A stretch of 64,000 bases of DNA from assembly GCA_001051155.2 (NCBI GenBank), contig JYIP02000008.1, positions 2,108,001 through 2,172,000 on the forward strand. The letters run 5' to 3'. This document shows positions 20,213 to 31,055 of the stretch, in pieces; the first letter of the stretch is position 1, and each line of letters opens with the position of its first letter. The DNA is from Chrysoporthe austroafricana (Eukaryota > Ascomycota > Sordariomycetes > Diaporthales > Cryphonectriaceae). The notes below the pieces were generated by a model. It was not told the DNA's origin, searched no databases, and saw only the letters and a list, made by a program, of their open reading frames with translations. The position numbers and the translations under genes were made by a program.

Positions 20213-21332
20213 GACGTTCGAACTTGATGCTTCTGGTTGTATCGCCTCTATCATAGCGATAGCCCTTTCAGTATCAACCGCTAGAAGCATGGAAATACAA
20301 GACATGGGAACCATTTATAACACTCAGCCAGGCATTTCATCTATGTTCAATACCAAATTCTATCTGGGCATTTGATTCTTCAGCTAACTATTTCAATTTG
20401 CCATAGCAGGTTCGTACAACTCGTCAATCATCTTCTTGAAATTCCCTTTCACTGTTATAGCATTTGCCTCATCCCTCCCATCCAACAGCTCTGGCTTAAC
20501 CGACGAGTTCCTTGTAAGTCAAGTATAAAATCCCAACTTCGAGTCCTGATAGTAAAAGCATATAATTCCGCCAATGAGCACCTCTCATGTATGTGCTCAG
20601 TTCTATTATTAGCTAGTAGCCTGCGCCATGCTGGTAGCACCCACTACCTAAATACTATAATGTGCTTTTCTTTGGTCACTAAAACCACCGAGTCTTTAGG
20701 TTTTTAAACCAGTTTCATGTTATTCAAGAGTGGTCTTCTTTACACCTATAATAACCTTGACGCATAATATCTATCAGCAATTATTTCAGCCGCCCTGCAA
20801 CCCCGTTTGTATGTATTCACGAAAGGCACTGAATCCAGCCAACCTTATTTCCGGGACGATATAGGGCAGGATCCGGACCAGCGCCCCTCTTGAACCCCAG
20901 GTTTGAAAATGGCCACGTGCTTCCTAACTCGGGTGTTATGAATCTCTCTTCCTCGCTTAGTACGCTGGTGAGGAAAAATGATCCGCGTAAGCCGTCCTCC
21001 TAGACACCCTGAGGCTCTTAGTAGGCCCTACGTCGCTCGTTCCCTCAATTGGCAAGATACAGCCGGAAGAATCGTCTCGACGGTCGGCTGACAGGCCGAT
21101 CTGTTGGTGGCATGGCGCATGACGTGCTGGCATGCTTGTAATTGACCATCCGGGGGTACGTTTCCCAATGGCTCTCTTGCGCCGCGCGTCTGTGCCCCCC
21201 TCCGCAGCAGTCGCACAGCAGCATGCTATCACCTGCATATAATCCTCTCTAGCCCCTTCGCGGTTAGGCCGCGCAGGGCGCTCGTTCGTATATATATATA
21301 TATATATATTATTGTCGGGCCGTCGAGCGACC
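20213..21332. other. AT-rich intergenic region upstream of the sugar transporter
   Basis: This 1.1-kb region has a markedly lower GC content than the coding DNA on both sides, especially 20220-20800. No gene is visible. It holds the ROK1 3' flank, the transporter promoter, and a (TA)n run close to the transporter ATG. Confidence 0.55.
21289..21309. repeat. (TA)n tract just upstream of the sugar transporter ATG
   Basis: Ten TA units end 23 nt before the ATG at 21333. That is close for a TATA box, which raises the possibility that translation starts at the next in-frame ATG (21453). Confidence 0.7.
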
Positions 21333-23498
21333 ATGCAGTGTGAGGAGCGCCAAGGCCTCCTCGAGGACCACGCGGACGCCGACCTGGACTTCTCCTCCGC
21401 CGCCCCGGACCGCAGAGGCAGGCCGCCGCCGACGAGGCCGCGCTCCGGAACCATGCTGCTCGCAGACTTCACCTCCCGGTGGCGCGACGCCACCCCGTAC
21501 CTCCTCTTCTGCGCCTTCTTCTTCGCGTGGGGGGACATCCTCTTCGGCCTCGACACGGGGTCCTTCGGCTCGCTCGAGGCGCTGCCCTCGTTCCTGGACC
21601 AGTTCGGGCGCGACGGGGCGCTGGCGACGTGGCAGAAGTCGGTCATGAACTCAAGTAACTGGCCTCGACGCCCCGGGGCGCTTCTTCTGATCTGCACGCG
21701 GGCGGTCGCTGACTTTGCGCGCAGTTGTCTGGCCTGGGAAGCTCGCCGGAGTCTTCGCCTTTGAGCCTCTGCTTCACCGTGTCGGATATAAGAAGTCGAT
21801 CTACGTTTGTTGTGTTATCCAATTTGTAGCAATCATCAGTGCGTCGTATTGTTTGTTTCATTATACTGTCTTCTTTACGGACAATATTACCTAGATTCTG
21901 TTGTCACCTCAATACTGATTCGAGCCTCCAGTTGAGATCACTGCCAAAGAGTGGGTGCAATACGAGATTGGGCGTATCATCGCTTACTTCGCTGTTGGTA
22001 TTATTGAGGCATGTGTCAATGCACGCCACGTTAAATTCTCACCTTCTAATTACGCTTCATCGGGCAGAACGTCGTTCCATCGTACCAGGCAGAGATCTCC
22101 CCAGCGTCTCTGCGAGGCTTCATCACAGGGTCTATGATCAGCGTGGTGACCTTGGGCAACATGTGGGGCTCGGGGATGGGACAAGCCATGGCCAGCTACA
22201 AGACCAAAGCCGGCTGGCTGATACCCACGGGCGTGCAGTTCATCCCGGCCGTGATCCTCGCGCTGGCCATACCCTTCACCATCGGTATGGCTATAGCACC
22301 CACTCAAACCGTGGCACCCACCAGCCTGGCTGATCACATCTGGTAATTCACAGAATCCCCACGCTGGCTGGTCCTGAAGGGGCGCAAGGAACTGGCGCTC
22401 CAGAATCTGAATAAGATCCGCCCGAAGAAGCTCAGCGAGAACGGCGTGACGAATGCGGAGATCGATGCCATCGACTTCGCCATCGAGTCCAGCGATGCTC
22501 TCGACCAGGGCTCGTGGGCAGAGCTGTTCAAGGGCACATACCTGCGGCGGACGGTCGTGGCTTCGCTCCTCTTCTGGTTTCAGCAGACGGCCGGCGGCCA
22601 GTTCGGTGAGACTTCCATTCGTATCAAAGCCCATTTCTTTAATGATCTTGCGGGATCTTTCGGAAGAATAAGAACCTGTCGCTCCCAGAGACCCATTAAT
22701 TCTCAGTCCACAAGCAGCAAATACTGATTGTGGATGATCGAAGTGAACTCCTACGGCCCAACCTTTTTCAAGCAGATGGGTCTCGGCGATTTGTCCTTCA
22801 CCTACTCCTTCCTGGCAACAGTGGTTGGTTGCGTATCTGCCACCCTGGGCATGCTGTTCGTCGACAAGGTCGGCCGCAGACCGCTTATGATATCAGGCAT
22901 GCTCCTCGCGGCGCTGTTCAACTTCATAATTGCAGGCATCGGTACAAAAGAAAACCTATCAAAAGCTGAGACGAACGCGGTGATCGCGTCACTCATCCTT
23001 CTGAACGCTTCCTGCAAGTACTCGGCTAGTCTGACAGCCTACTTGATCACCTCGGAGATCGGAGGCATCAGGATGAGAAAGAAGAGTACGTATCTTCAAC
23101 ACAGGACCGTGCGACGTCTCCGCTGCCTTTAGCTAAGAATTTATACAGTCATCGCTTTCGCCACGGCCATTGACGTGCTCTCCGCTTTCGTCATCACGTT
23201 CTGTATACCGTATCTCCTCGGCACCCCGGGCGCCAATCTGGGGGCGGGTGTGGGCTGGATTCTAGGGGGAGACGCCATCCTCGGCTTCATCTTTGCCGTC
23301 TTCTTCGTCCCTGAGCTTACTGGGCGGTCTCTAGAGGAGGTCGACGAGCTCTTCGATGCCAAGCTATGGGCATGGCAGTTCAAAGGTTATAAGACGAGTG
23401 GAATCGGGCACCGGATCGCAATACTGGAGGAGCACAACGCTACCAGCAAGGCTACTGGGGAGGAGGTTGTCAACGAGGTGCCCGATAGCTTGACTTGA
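21333..23498 (+). CDS. MFS sugar transporter (hexose/maltose transporter-like)
   Basis: Seven exons: 21333-21654, 21725-21838, 21932-22008, 22068-22284, 22354-22605, 22744-23085 and 23149-23498, giving 557 residues. All junctions keep frame and restore family motifs. Recognisable sugar-porter features are ESPRWLVLKGRKE at the exon 4/5 junction, WFQQTAGGQFVNSYGPTFF across exons 5/6, VDKVGRRPLM, and PELTGRSLEEVDELFD near the C-terminus. About twelve hydrophobic segments are expected. The family moves sugars across the plasma membrane, usually by proton symport. The substrate is not deducible. The third intron (22009-22067) begins GC rather than GT. The N-terminal 40 residues are hydrophilic; ATG 21453 (context AACCATG) is an alternative start. 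The 3' end converges on the AhpC-like gene, 147 bp away. Confidence 0.9.
22009..22067 (+). other. GC-AG intron of the sugar transporter
   Basis: The only join that preserves the sugar-porter frame (GIIE|NVVPSY) uses the donor GAG|GCATGT and acceptor GGGCAG. A CTAAT branch-point-like motif lies about 20 nt before the acceptor. Confidence 0.7.
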
Positions 23499-23645
23499 GA
23501 AATGCTATCGAGATCGTTCTTAGTCTAGCGAAGATGGTAACAGACAGATCACGTATTCCAGGTTCAACTGTGGTCTGGAGACCATTTGGAAGGGACTCCT
23601 CCACAGTCAGAAAACAGACAGTCGGTCGTCCTAGAGGAAGATGGC

Positions 23646-24325
23646 TCAATCATCGATCCCAAGTACAGCCCTCAGCTCCTCTATGGCGGCATGATCGGTC
23701 GAGTTCCGCATCCGATGGCACCACCTCAGCGTGCCTCCCTGGAACAGCCATTCGCCTCCGTTCTGCCCGAACGGGCCCCCAGCCAGGGCGTGTCCCGACG
23801 TAAGCCCGCCCCAGAACGAGCTGACGGCCCTGCTCCAGAAGCCCGTCGTGATATAGTCAGGCTTTGCGTCTCCCTGTTTCAGGTTGGACGTCATCCCAAG
23901 GAGCCTGTAACTCCGCGCGCCCGGGTCCGCATAGATGGGGAACGGGCAGCCGGTCTCATGCGCATAGCGCGGGATGCAGACCGGCTCGCCGCAGCCGACG
24001 AGGGCGAGCTCGATGCGGGCTGCCGAGAGCCTCGCGGCGGGGAGGCCCTCGGCCAGGGCCCGGACGTACTGCTTGCAGCTCTGCCCGGCGTTTAGCACGT
24101 GCTCGGCGCGGGGACCGAGGTGTTCCTGCCGGTACTTACGCCGCAGAAGAAGTGGCGGATGAAGACGACGAGCTGTCGCTCGCCGTCCTGCTTGTTGCGC
24201 CAGAGAGATCCCAGCGGGAACTCATTGCCGTCCTTGTCTTTGATCATGATCTCGCCGGCCGCAGCGAGGGCCTCTGCGCTCGGCAGCTCACGATGAACGC
24301 CACCATCTGCGGCAGTACTATCCAT
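23646..24325 (-). CDS. AhpC/TSA-like thioredoxin-fold protein (PRXL2/AAED1 type)
   Basis: Two exons, 24325-24140 and 24080-23646, give 206 residues. The join puts together QLVVFIRHFFCG and SCKQYVRAL, making a CGSC (CxxC) motif at the start of the thioredoxin-fold helix, as in AhpC/TSA-type antioxidant family proteins. Downstream, CGEPVCIPRYAHETGCPFPIYADP and the Gly/Phe-rich SSFWGG..GGPFGQNGGEWLF segment are also characteristic of this family in fungi. Likely a soluble redox protein; no signal peptide is seen. The substrate is unknown. The donor GTAAGT is strong, and the second Cys of the motif lies immediately after the splice junction. Confidence 0.88.
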
Positions 24326-25145
24326 CTAGGGCACTCTCCCTCACGCTATTGATAGGATGTAAGAATTCGTTTGCCTTTGCCTCGCATCCCGCCGCGGATG
24401 TTCTCATCTGGTCATGTGGAGCTTAAATATGATGTAGTAGACTGAGAGCCGCACACTATGCGGCAATACACTAGGCCTCTTCAGGGACTTGGTAGACTGC
24501 TTGGGCTCAAGTAGCGTCGTATACTTAGCTTCCTGTGCCTATACGTGACTCATTTAGTATACACGCAAGATACCTCGGCTAGTCCGTCACAAAAAGAAAA
24601 GGTTAGCGAACATCGTTTCGCGCAGATAATTTCTGATGACATCAAAGTGAGATACTAATTGTTACACATCGCGAAGAACGATCGAACCACAGCAAAATAG
24701 GCCGAATAATTTTCCTGTATGTAGGCAAGTCATTGTGGTACTTGTATGGGACCGATTATTCTGTACGAAGAAAGACCTGCAGCCCAGCGCCTCTGGTATA
24801 AAGCACCTCTACATTCCCGGCTACATCTTCTCCGCGAGTCGGTTTGCTCCGGATACGTAGGTAATTACCTTTCAGAGGGCGCAAATAATTACGCTTTGGT
24901 TACATTACCATGGAATCCTTTGACTTGAAATTCGACTCAAAGAAGTATAGACCTGAGCGGAGCTGTCCGGAGACGCGCCTTTTGTAGTGTGTCAATGGCA
25001 CGTTATGGGTCTTGTCGCACATGTGACTGTGAAAGGGAGACTGGACTATATAATCATTTCTCGAAGCTGGAGACCGCTCCTGGCGCGTGTTTGATTGCTA
25101 CACCATCCCGCAAGTTCGTTTTCCTGGCAGTGAAGTCCGCGCAAC
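24326..25145. other. AT-rich intergenic region
   Basis: This 820-bp stretch upstream of the AhpC-like gene is AT-rich. No gene is visible. Confidence 0.55.
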
Positions 25146-25721
25146 ATGCCTCTGATACTGATCAAGTCCCTTTGCAACGTTGTATCGCAGGCGCAAAAAT
25201 TAACACCAACAGTCTCGGCAGCGCAGGCGTTGCTCGGGCTCAAGACAGATCAGAACGATCCCATCCATAGCGTGGGGAGCAACACCTCGTCGGAGCGCCC
25301 GCCCATGCGTAGAGCCACTTCGACGCGTTGTGTTCCAGCCGAAGAAAACAAAACCCGCAGTCTCGCCACGCAGGCACGGCCCGGACATGAGAGAGACCAG
25401 AACCGCCCCGTCCCTAGTATCCTGAACGTGCCCCCGCCAGTGTGCCCGCCGCGCCGAGCCGTCCCTGACTATGTCCGTCTCGTGGCCCCAGGCTCGGTAG
25501 GCGGTGACATCCTGAGCCCGGGCACGGATGAGCTTCCTTCAGAGCCCGGCACCCCGTGTGCCGTGCCGCTGGAGAAGGAGGAGACTTTTATGCTCTGGCC
25601 GTACTCCTACGACGGCGCGGACCAGATGGCACTGGGGGACTGTTCGCCGCTGAGGTACCGCCGTCCGGAGCTATATGCTGAGTACTGGACTGACAGGGCC
25701 GAAGTACTTGTGTTGGAGTAA
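25146..25721 (+). CDS. Hypothetical protein, doubtful
   Basis: An ORF of 191 codons, ATG to TAA. The second half (from about 25380) has GC-rich third positions like the neighbouring real genes and reads as a plausible Pro-rich protein ending MLWPYSYDGADQMALGD..RAEVLVLE. The first 50 codons look less coding and the true start may be the ATG at 25305, or an intron may be present. No domain, signal peptide or membrane segment is seen, and I recognise no family. It could be a small orphan gene or chance. Confidence 0.35.
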   Translation: MPLILIKSLCNVVSQAQKLTPTVSAAQALLGLKTDQNDPIHSVGSNTSSERPPMRRATSTRCVPAEENKTRSLATQARPGHERDQNRPVPSILNVPPPVCPPRRAVPDYVRLVAPGSVGGDILSPGTDELPSEPGTPCAVPLEKEETFMLWPYSYDGADQMALGDCSPLRYRRPELYAEYWTDRAEVLVLE

Positions 25722-28342
25722 AATGAGTGACCACTCCAAGCTGGCTGAGAATGTCGAAGGTCTCATGTAGCTGTCTGGCCTAGCCCAACACATGTCGCCG
25801 GACACATTACTCGTTGTGACCGAAGGGACCTTCGGCGGCAGAATCTGGCCGTACACGAGGTATAGCGGATCGCGTCGAAGGCCCCAGAGGGCAAGTCTAA
25901 AGATTGGAGTTCCTTTTTGGATAATCGACTGACTATATACAGATTGGACTGCCTCATTGGATAACTGACTGAATATACATCATTAGTAGAAAATGGCTGC
26001 GTCCAAGGCCTCGTCATTGCACAATTTGTAAAACGCGGCTGTGATTCATGTGATAGTGATTGAAAACACTTTGGTATTGGAATTGCACGGCCCATCAGAG
26101 TAAGAGGATGACCTTCGTCATCTCTTCAGCTCACATGTACCCCTCCCTCTCCCAAAGACAGTCTGGAAACCGCTCGAGCCTCTGCATGCTCACCTAGACT
26201 AGTAGACAAAACGAGACAATAAACAGCTGAAAGCCGCATTGACTACTGGGGACATAAGAAGCAAAACACATTATCCCCGAGGAAATCCATCCCACCAGAG
26301 ATGGTCCCACACAGTCTCCTGTCCCGCCGCCCACACGATCCTGCGCCGCGATCCTGCGCCGCGATACGCGAGGGCAGCCTTCCTCGATCTGCACGACAGA
26401 CGAGCGCGCGACGTCATGTGTCAAGGCTGCAGGCCGCTCGCCGGTGGGTCGCCGGCGGCACGAGGGGAGACAAGACAAGGGCCAGGCACCTCCTTGCCTG
26501 CTGCTCGTGTGCGTGGTAAGGTTGACGTTTTTGACCGCGCCGTCGACGTCCGGTCCTTGCGGTACCTGCATTAGCCTCGCGCCCTTCCTGGGCTCCACCC
26601 TGCCTGCGCGCGCGATCTACGTCTGGCGCATCGCACCTTGGAATATATAATATACTCACTCGTGCCTATCGCATGTCCTCAGGACCTGGCGGTATATTTG
26701 TATTGTTGCGCAGGTGGGAGCAGCAGCACCGCGGAGCACGGCGGGATGAGTTGCATAGTTCTTATAACAGGCAGAAACAACAGTAACAACCAGCGCCGGA
26801 GAAAACAACCACAAAAACAAAAAATAATAGGCTTCGTCTAGATCCATCGCGTCTCAACTACCCTAGAGAACGAGAACGACAACGAAAGAAGAAGCGCCCT
26901 TCCTCCCCCTCGAGGCTGGGAGGGAGCGTCTAGGCGCCAGCCCGCCCCACAACCCAGCAGCCCAACCCAACCAGGCCCGCCCACGCGAAGGATCGGATCG
27001 TGCAGGAGGAAGAGGAGGAGGAGTAAATCTGACGTACCCTTGGAACAGCACCTCTCCCCCCCCTCGAATCCATCGCCTCATCCAACTAGCTCGCCCACCC
27101 ATTTCCCAAGTGAAATGCTTCCAAATCTCCGAGAAACGGCCGCCCGCTTACCTAGCCGCCTGCCCGCCCGGCGGTGGCGGCGGCGGCTCACCTCGACGCG
27201 CGGGCTTCCGAGCTGGCAGTAGGGCTAGATAGGTAGGTGTGGCGAAAAAACGTGCAAAAGCGAATCGCTGATGCGTGCATCAGCTTTAACCTTTATATTT
27301 CTCCACAGTAGGTGGTGTGCCGCCCAACCGCCCGGGCCAGCCCCCCCCTCCCCTTCGCGGTAGGTAGCAGCTTGATGGGGCCCGTGTGGTCCGGGGCGGG
27401 CGGCTGCCCCAGGCCGTTGCAGACCCGTGTATCCTGAGTTGTGGCGTGAGGTGGCAGGTGGCGAGGGAGTTCGGTAGGGCTGCTGACTGACCCAGGGGAG
27501 ATGGAAGGAGGGTGCTTACATACATAGCCCGCAGACGTAGAGATGGATAATGTGGATGATTCCATGGGAGATGGTACTGGCCAGAGGCATGCCATCTGAG
27601 AGGAGGACACCCAGATGAGAAGTTGTTCACGTAGGCCCGAGGGAGGAGTCCAGCTGCCGCAATCATTGGCAAGAAGACAGACAGACGGTAAACAACGCCA
27701 AAAATCATGACATTTAGCCACTGAAAGCTATCTAGTACCCTCGCATGAGCGCACGCGTCGATCGATCGGGGAGGAAAAGCCGCTCTAGGACGTCAGACCC
27801 AGATAACTGCCTTTTTGCGCTCAAAAATGGAGCCAGAAGAGAAAAAATAAAAAAACCAAGAACAACCAGAACCACCAAGTCAAACGAAGAGCCTCCTGCT
27901 GGATGATGACGTTCCCCGGTTAGCCAGTATGTCCAAGACGCGGGATCCCCCCAAATTGCCCGCCGTGAATGTCCAGGCCATTCCGCCAAACCCGTCTGGC
28001 CTCCCCCCCAACACTCCCCCCATCGTTGCCATCAGAGACGTCGTAACAGGCCAATGACCAACACATATCCTCCCTTTTGACTCCGCTCCCATGCGAAAAA
28101 AAGAAGAAGACCACGAAATGAGATATGATGATACACACACGGTCCACAAGCCTGTACCGGAAGAGAGATAGCAATAAACAACGGAAAGTTCCTTTTAGGC
28201 AGAACAGAAAAATTGCCGCGAAGCTTTCCATCTGTGTGACAAAAGACCGGGAGGAAAAAATGGTATCTTTTTTGGAGGACTCAAATGAAATCGAGAAGAA
28301 TATGGACAGGCGTCGTCAGCTCAGGGCGATCTCTCGCTCGCT
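25722..28342. other. 2.6-kb gene-poor region
   Basis: No supportable gene. Holds a small tandem duplication of a 13-mer (ATCCTGCGCCGCG twice) near 26338-26363, A-rich stretches near 26780-26830 and 27840-27860, and the 3' flank of the MADS-box gene at its right end. Short GC-rich frames on both strands here lack protein-like character. Confidence 0.5.
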
Positions 28343-30300
28343 TTAGTTTTCGACCTTGAGCCTCTTCGGCTCACTGCTGGGCTCGATCGAGTCCGAGGAA
28401 GACTCGTTGGAGGGCACGTCCGGGCTCTTCCTCTTGAGCGTTGACACCTCGTCCCGCAGGAAGCTCGGCCCCGACCCGACGACGGGCGTCGCGAAGTTGA
28501 GGGGGCTGGGCAGCGTGTTGCCCTCGTGGTTCCTCGCGTAAAAGTCCGGGAAGAACTGGCTGGGGCTCGGGAGGAACTCGTTGGTCATGTACCGGGAAGG
28601 AAGCGCGGAAGCTGGGGTATCGATCAGGTTGTGGCTCGGAGGAGGCGGGTTGTTGGCGGGGGCGGGCCGCGCGAACGGGTTGGGCGGTCCAGTGGCACCG
28701 GCCGACAGCAGCGTCGTGGTGGCTGACGGTGAAGGTGGGGGCAGAACGATCCCGGACGAGTGGGAGCCGTCGTTCCGCGTGGTCTGGGAGGTGGCGTCGG
28801 TCGAGTGTCCCGGCCCGGCAGACGTAGACTCGGCAGTGTTGCTCCCGGCCTCGGACGCCTCGTCAGGGATCTGCACCTTGAGGCGAGGCCGGGCCGGGCC
28901 ACCCACGCGCAGGCTATTTGATCGAGAGGGCGGCGTATAGGTCTGGTCAGGTATCGAAGACACGGACAGCTGGCGCCTCTGCGGAGAAGGACCCGTCTCG
29001 GAACGCTTCGGCTGGGGCGGAGAGGCCGTGCTGCGCGGTGCGCCGGGCGCGTCGAAAGATTGTGCCTTGACTTCGTTCTTGAGCTGAGATTCCGCAAAGG
29101 CCGCGAGATGTTGTGACAGGACGGAGCGGCTCTCATCGATGGGCGTGAAGATGCTGTGCTGCTTCTGGTGGGGGAGCTTCTTGATCGCGGACGTGGTGTT
29201 CAACATGGGTGCCTGGGGTGCATGTGGTGCCAGTCTGTCGCCAGCCTCGACCATTGCCTCCGGCGGAGCTTGCAGCCCGTCCTGGACCGGAGGCTCCATC
29301 TGCGCCCGCGACGGTGGCGGTGATGGACGGCGCATGGGTCCACCGGGAAGGCCGTGGCGCTGCTGAGGCGGCGAGAGCGAGTGCCTGGCTGGCGGCGGAG
29401 GAGACTGCTGGGGAGGCTGCTGGGGAGGGAAGCTGGGAGGGACGGAGGACTGTCGCTGGGGCTCCATGTGCATCTGCATGTGCGGAGGCGGCGGCGGGTG
29501 AGGATACTGGTGACCAGGCGGCATGCTGGGCGCGTTCTGTGGGTTGTAGATGGCCGGCTGTGGGACGTACGCGTAGCCGTTCACCTGAGGACCGTGGGTA
29601 GGACCGTACGGGCCGACCTGAGGAGCAACCAGCTGAGAACCCATCCGGCGCATGTCATTGCGAGAGCCAGGGCGCGAGCCGGGGTGCGGCTGTGGGGTGT
29701 GAGCGCGCTGGACGCCGTGGAAGACCATGCCGTTCGGTATCGGCGGCGATGCTGAGGGAGTGTGGTGCCTCAGCTGGGGGAAGCCGGGCTGGCCCTGGAA
29801 GTGCTGGGGCAGGCCATTGGGAGGCGTGCCGTTCTCGTCATCCTCCTCTTCGTCGTCGACACCGCCATTGAAGTCCGAAGGCCCCTTGTGCTCATTTGGG
29901 CCGCCGTGCTAGAGACACAAAGGATTAGCAATCGCGGCCGCAGGTTGCGCGGGGGGCCAAGGTCCTGGGTACGTACGTAGGTGTACCTGGTGATAAGCTC
30001 GCGCATGTCGCCTGACGAGTACTCGTACAGCTTCTTGTTCTGGCCAAAGATAAAGACGGCGACATCGACGGAGCAGAGGACGGAAAGCTCATGGGCCTTC
30101 TTGAAGAGGCCGCCCTTGCGCTTGAGGAACGTGCTGTGGCAGAGAGCGAGCTCGTCAGCGGGCGTCGGGCGGACGTGTGGGGATCGCATCACGACGGCGA
30201 CAATGAGGGTGAGGGAGGGGGGGAATATGGAGGGGCATGCTTACACAGAGCGGTTTCTGTCGTCCTTGATGGCCTTTATCTCAATCTTCCTGCGACCCAT
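28343..30300 (-). CDS. RLM1: MADS-box transcription factor, RLM1/MEF2 type
   Basis: Three exons on the minus strand, 30300-30245, 30133-29977 and 29908-28343, give 592 residues. Residues 1 to about 60 are a complete MADS box: [19 protein letters not shown], then [20 protein letters not shown] and [17 protein letters not shown], followed by the MEF2-type region. The first intron splits the box after NRSV. The rest is long, Pro/Gln/Ser-rich and probably disordered, containing a His/Met/Pro stretch and a basic C-terminal EPKRLKVEN. Rlm1-type factors act in the nucleus downstream of the cell-wall-integrity MAP kinase (Slt2/Mps1) and control cell-wall genes; several SP/TP sites in the tail suit MAPK phosphorylation. 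The MADS sequence is MEF2-like rather than SRF/Mcm1-like. Nearly 7 kb upstream has no called gene. Confidence 0.93.
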
Positions 30301-31010
30301 TGTGAAGTCGTCGACGGCGAGGCCGGAGAGGTTGTACCGGGGTTGGTGTCTATTTCCAGGAGATCGCGGCCTCGGGTGACGGCCGTAGCAGACCTAGTCG
30401 GCGGTCGAGCAGAAACCAGGCCGGGCGCTATGGTATTTTAGAAGGTGCAAGCTGCTAAGAAGCAGAGGGTCCTAGCAGCGGCAGCTGAGGTAGGAGGTGG
30501 AGGCCGAGGATAAAGATAGCTCAGTACAGGCGGGCGGAGGACCGGGGGTGGAGTAGCTATCCTGTTACCGGGTCCCAGGCGTGGAAGGGTCGTCGGCGGG
30601 AGAGAAGCTGGCACCTCTGCCTCTCTCTGTGTGTGTCGCTCGGTGGAAGAGAGCGGCGCCGGGCAGCTGGCGCGACGGGCTCTCGAGGCGCAGGCGGGTT
30701 GGTGGAGGGGCTTCGACGTCGAGGGTCGAGGGTCGAGGATCGAGGGGTCGAGAGAGGCGACGGTCAAGGACAGGGCCGGACTCGAGAGGCAGAGTCGAGG
30801 CACACAGACAAGATTGGCCGGCGGCGCAAGGGCCTTATTTGAGTCTTTGTGGACCAGAAGCAGCGGCCGTCAGACCGAGTCGGTACTTAGACAAGGCGGA
30901 GGAGGAGAATTAATTATAAGTCGGCTAGGGCGAACATGGGTCGGTTCGACAGTGTGCTGGACTGTCTGCAAGCAGAGGGGAAGAGGATCAGGCGGGCGCG
31001 GGCGGTACTG

Positions 31011-31055
31011 TCCTGTCCTGTCCTGTCCTGTCCTGTCCTGTACGGTACGGTACGG
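31011..31055. repeat. (TCCTG)6 followed by (TACGG)3
   Basis: Six perfect TCCTG units are directly followed by three TACGG units, about 710 bp upstream of the MADS-box ATG. Confidence 0.9.
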
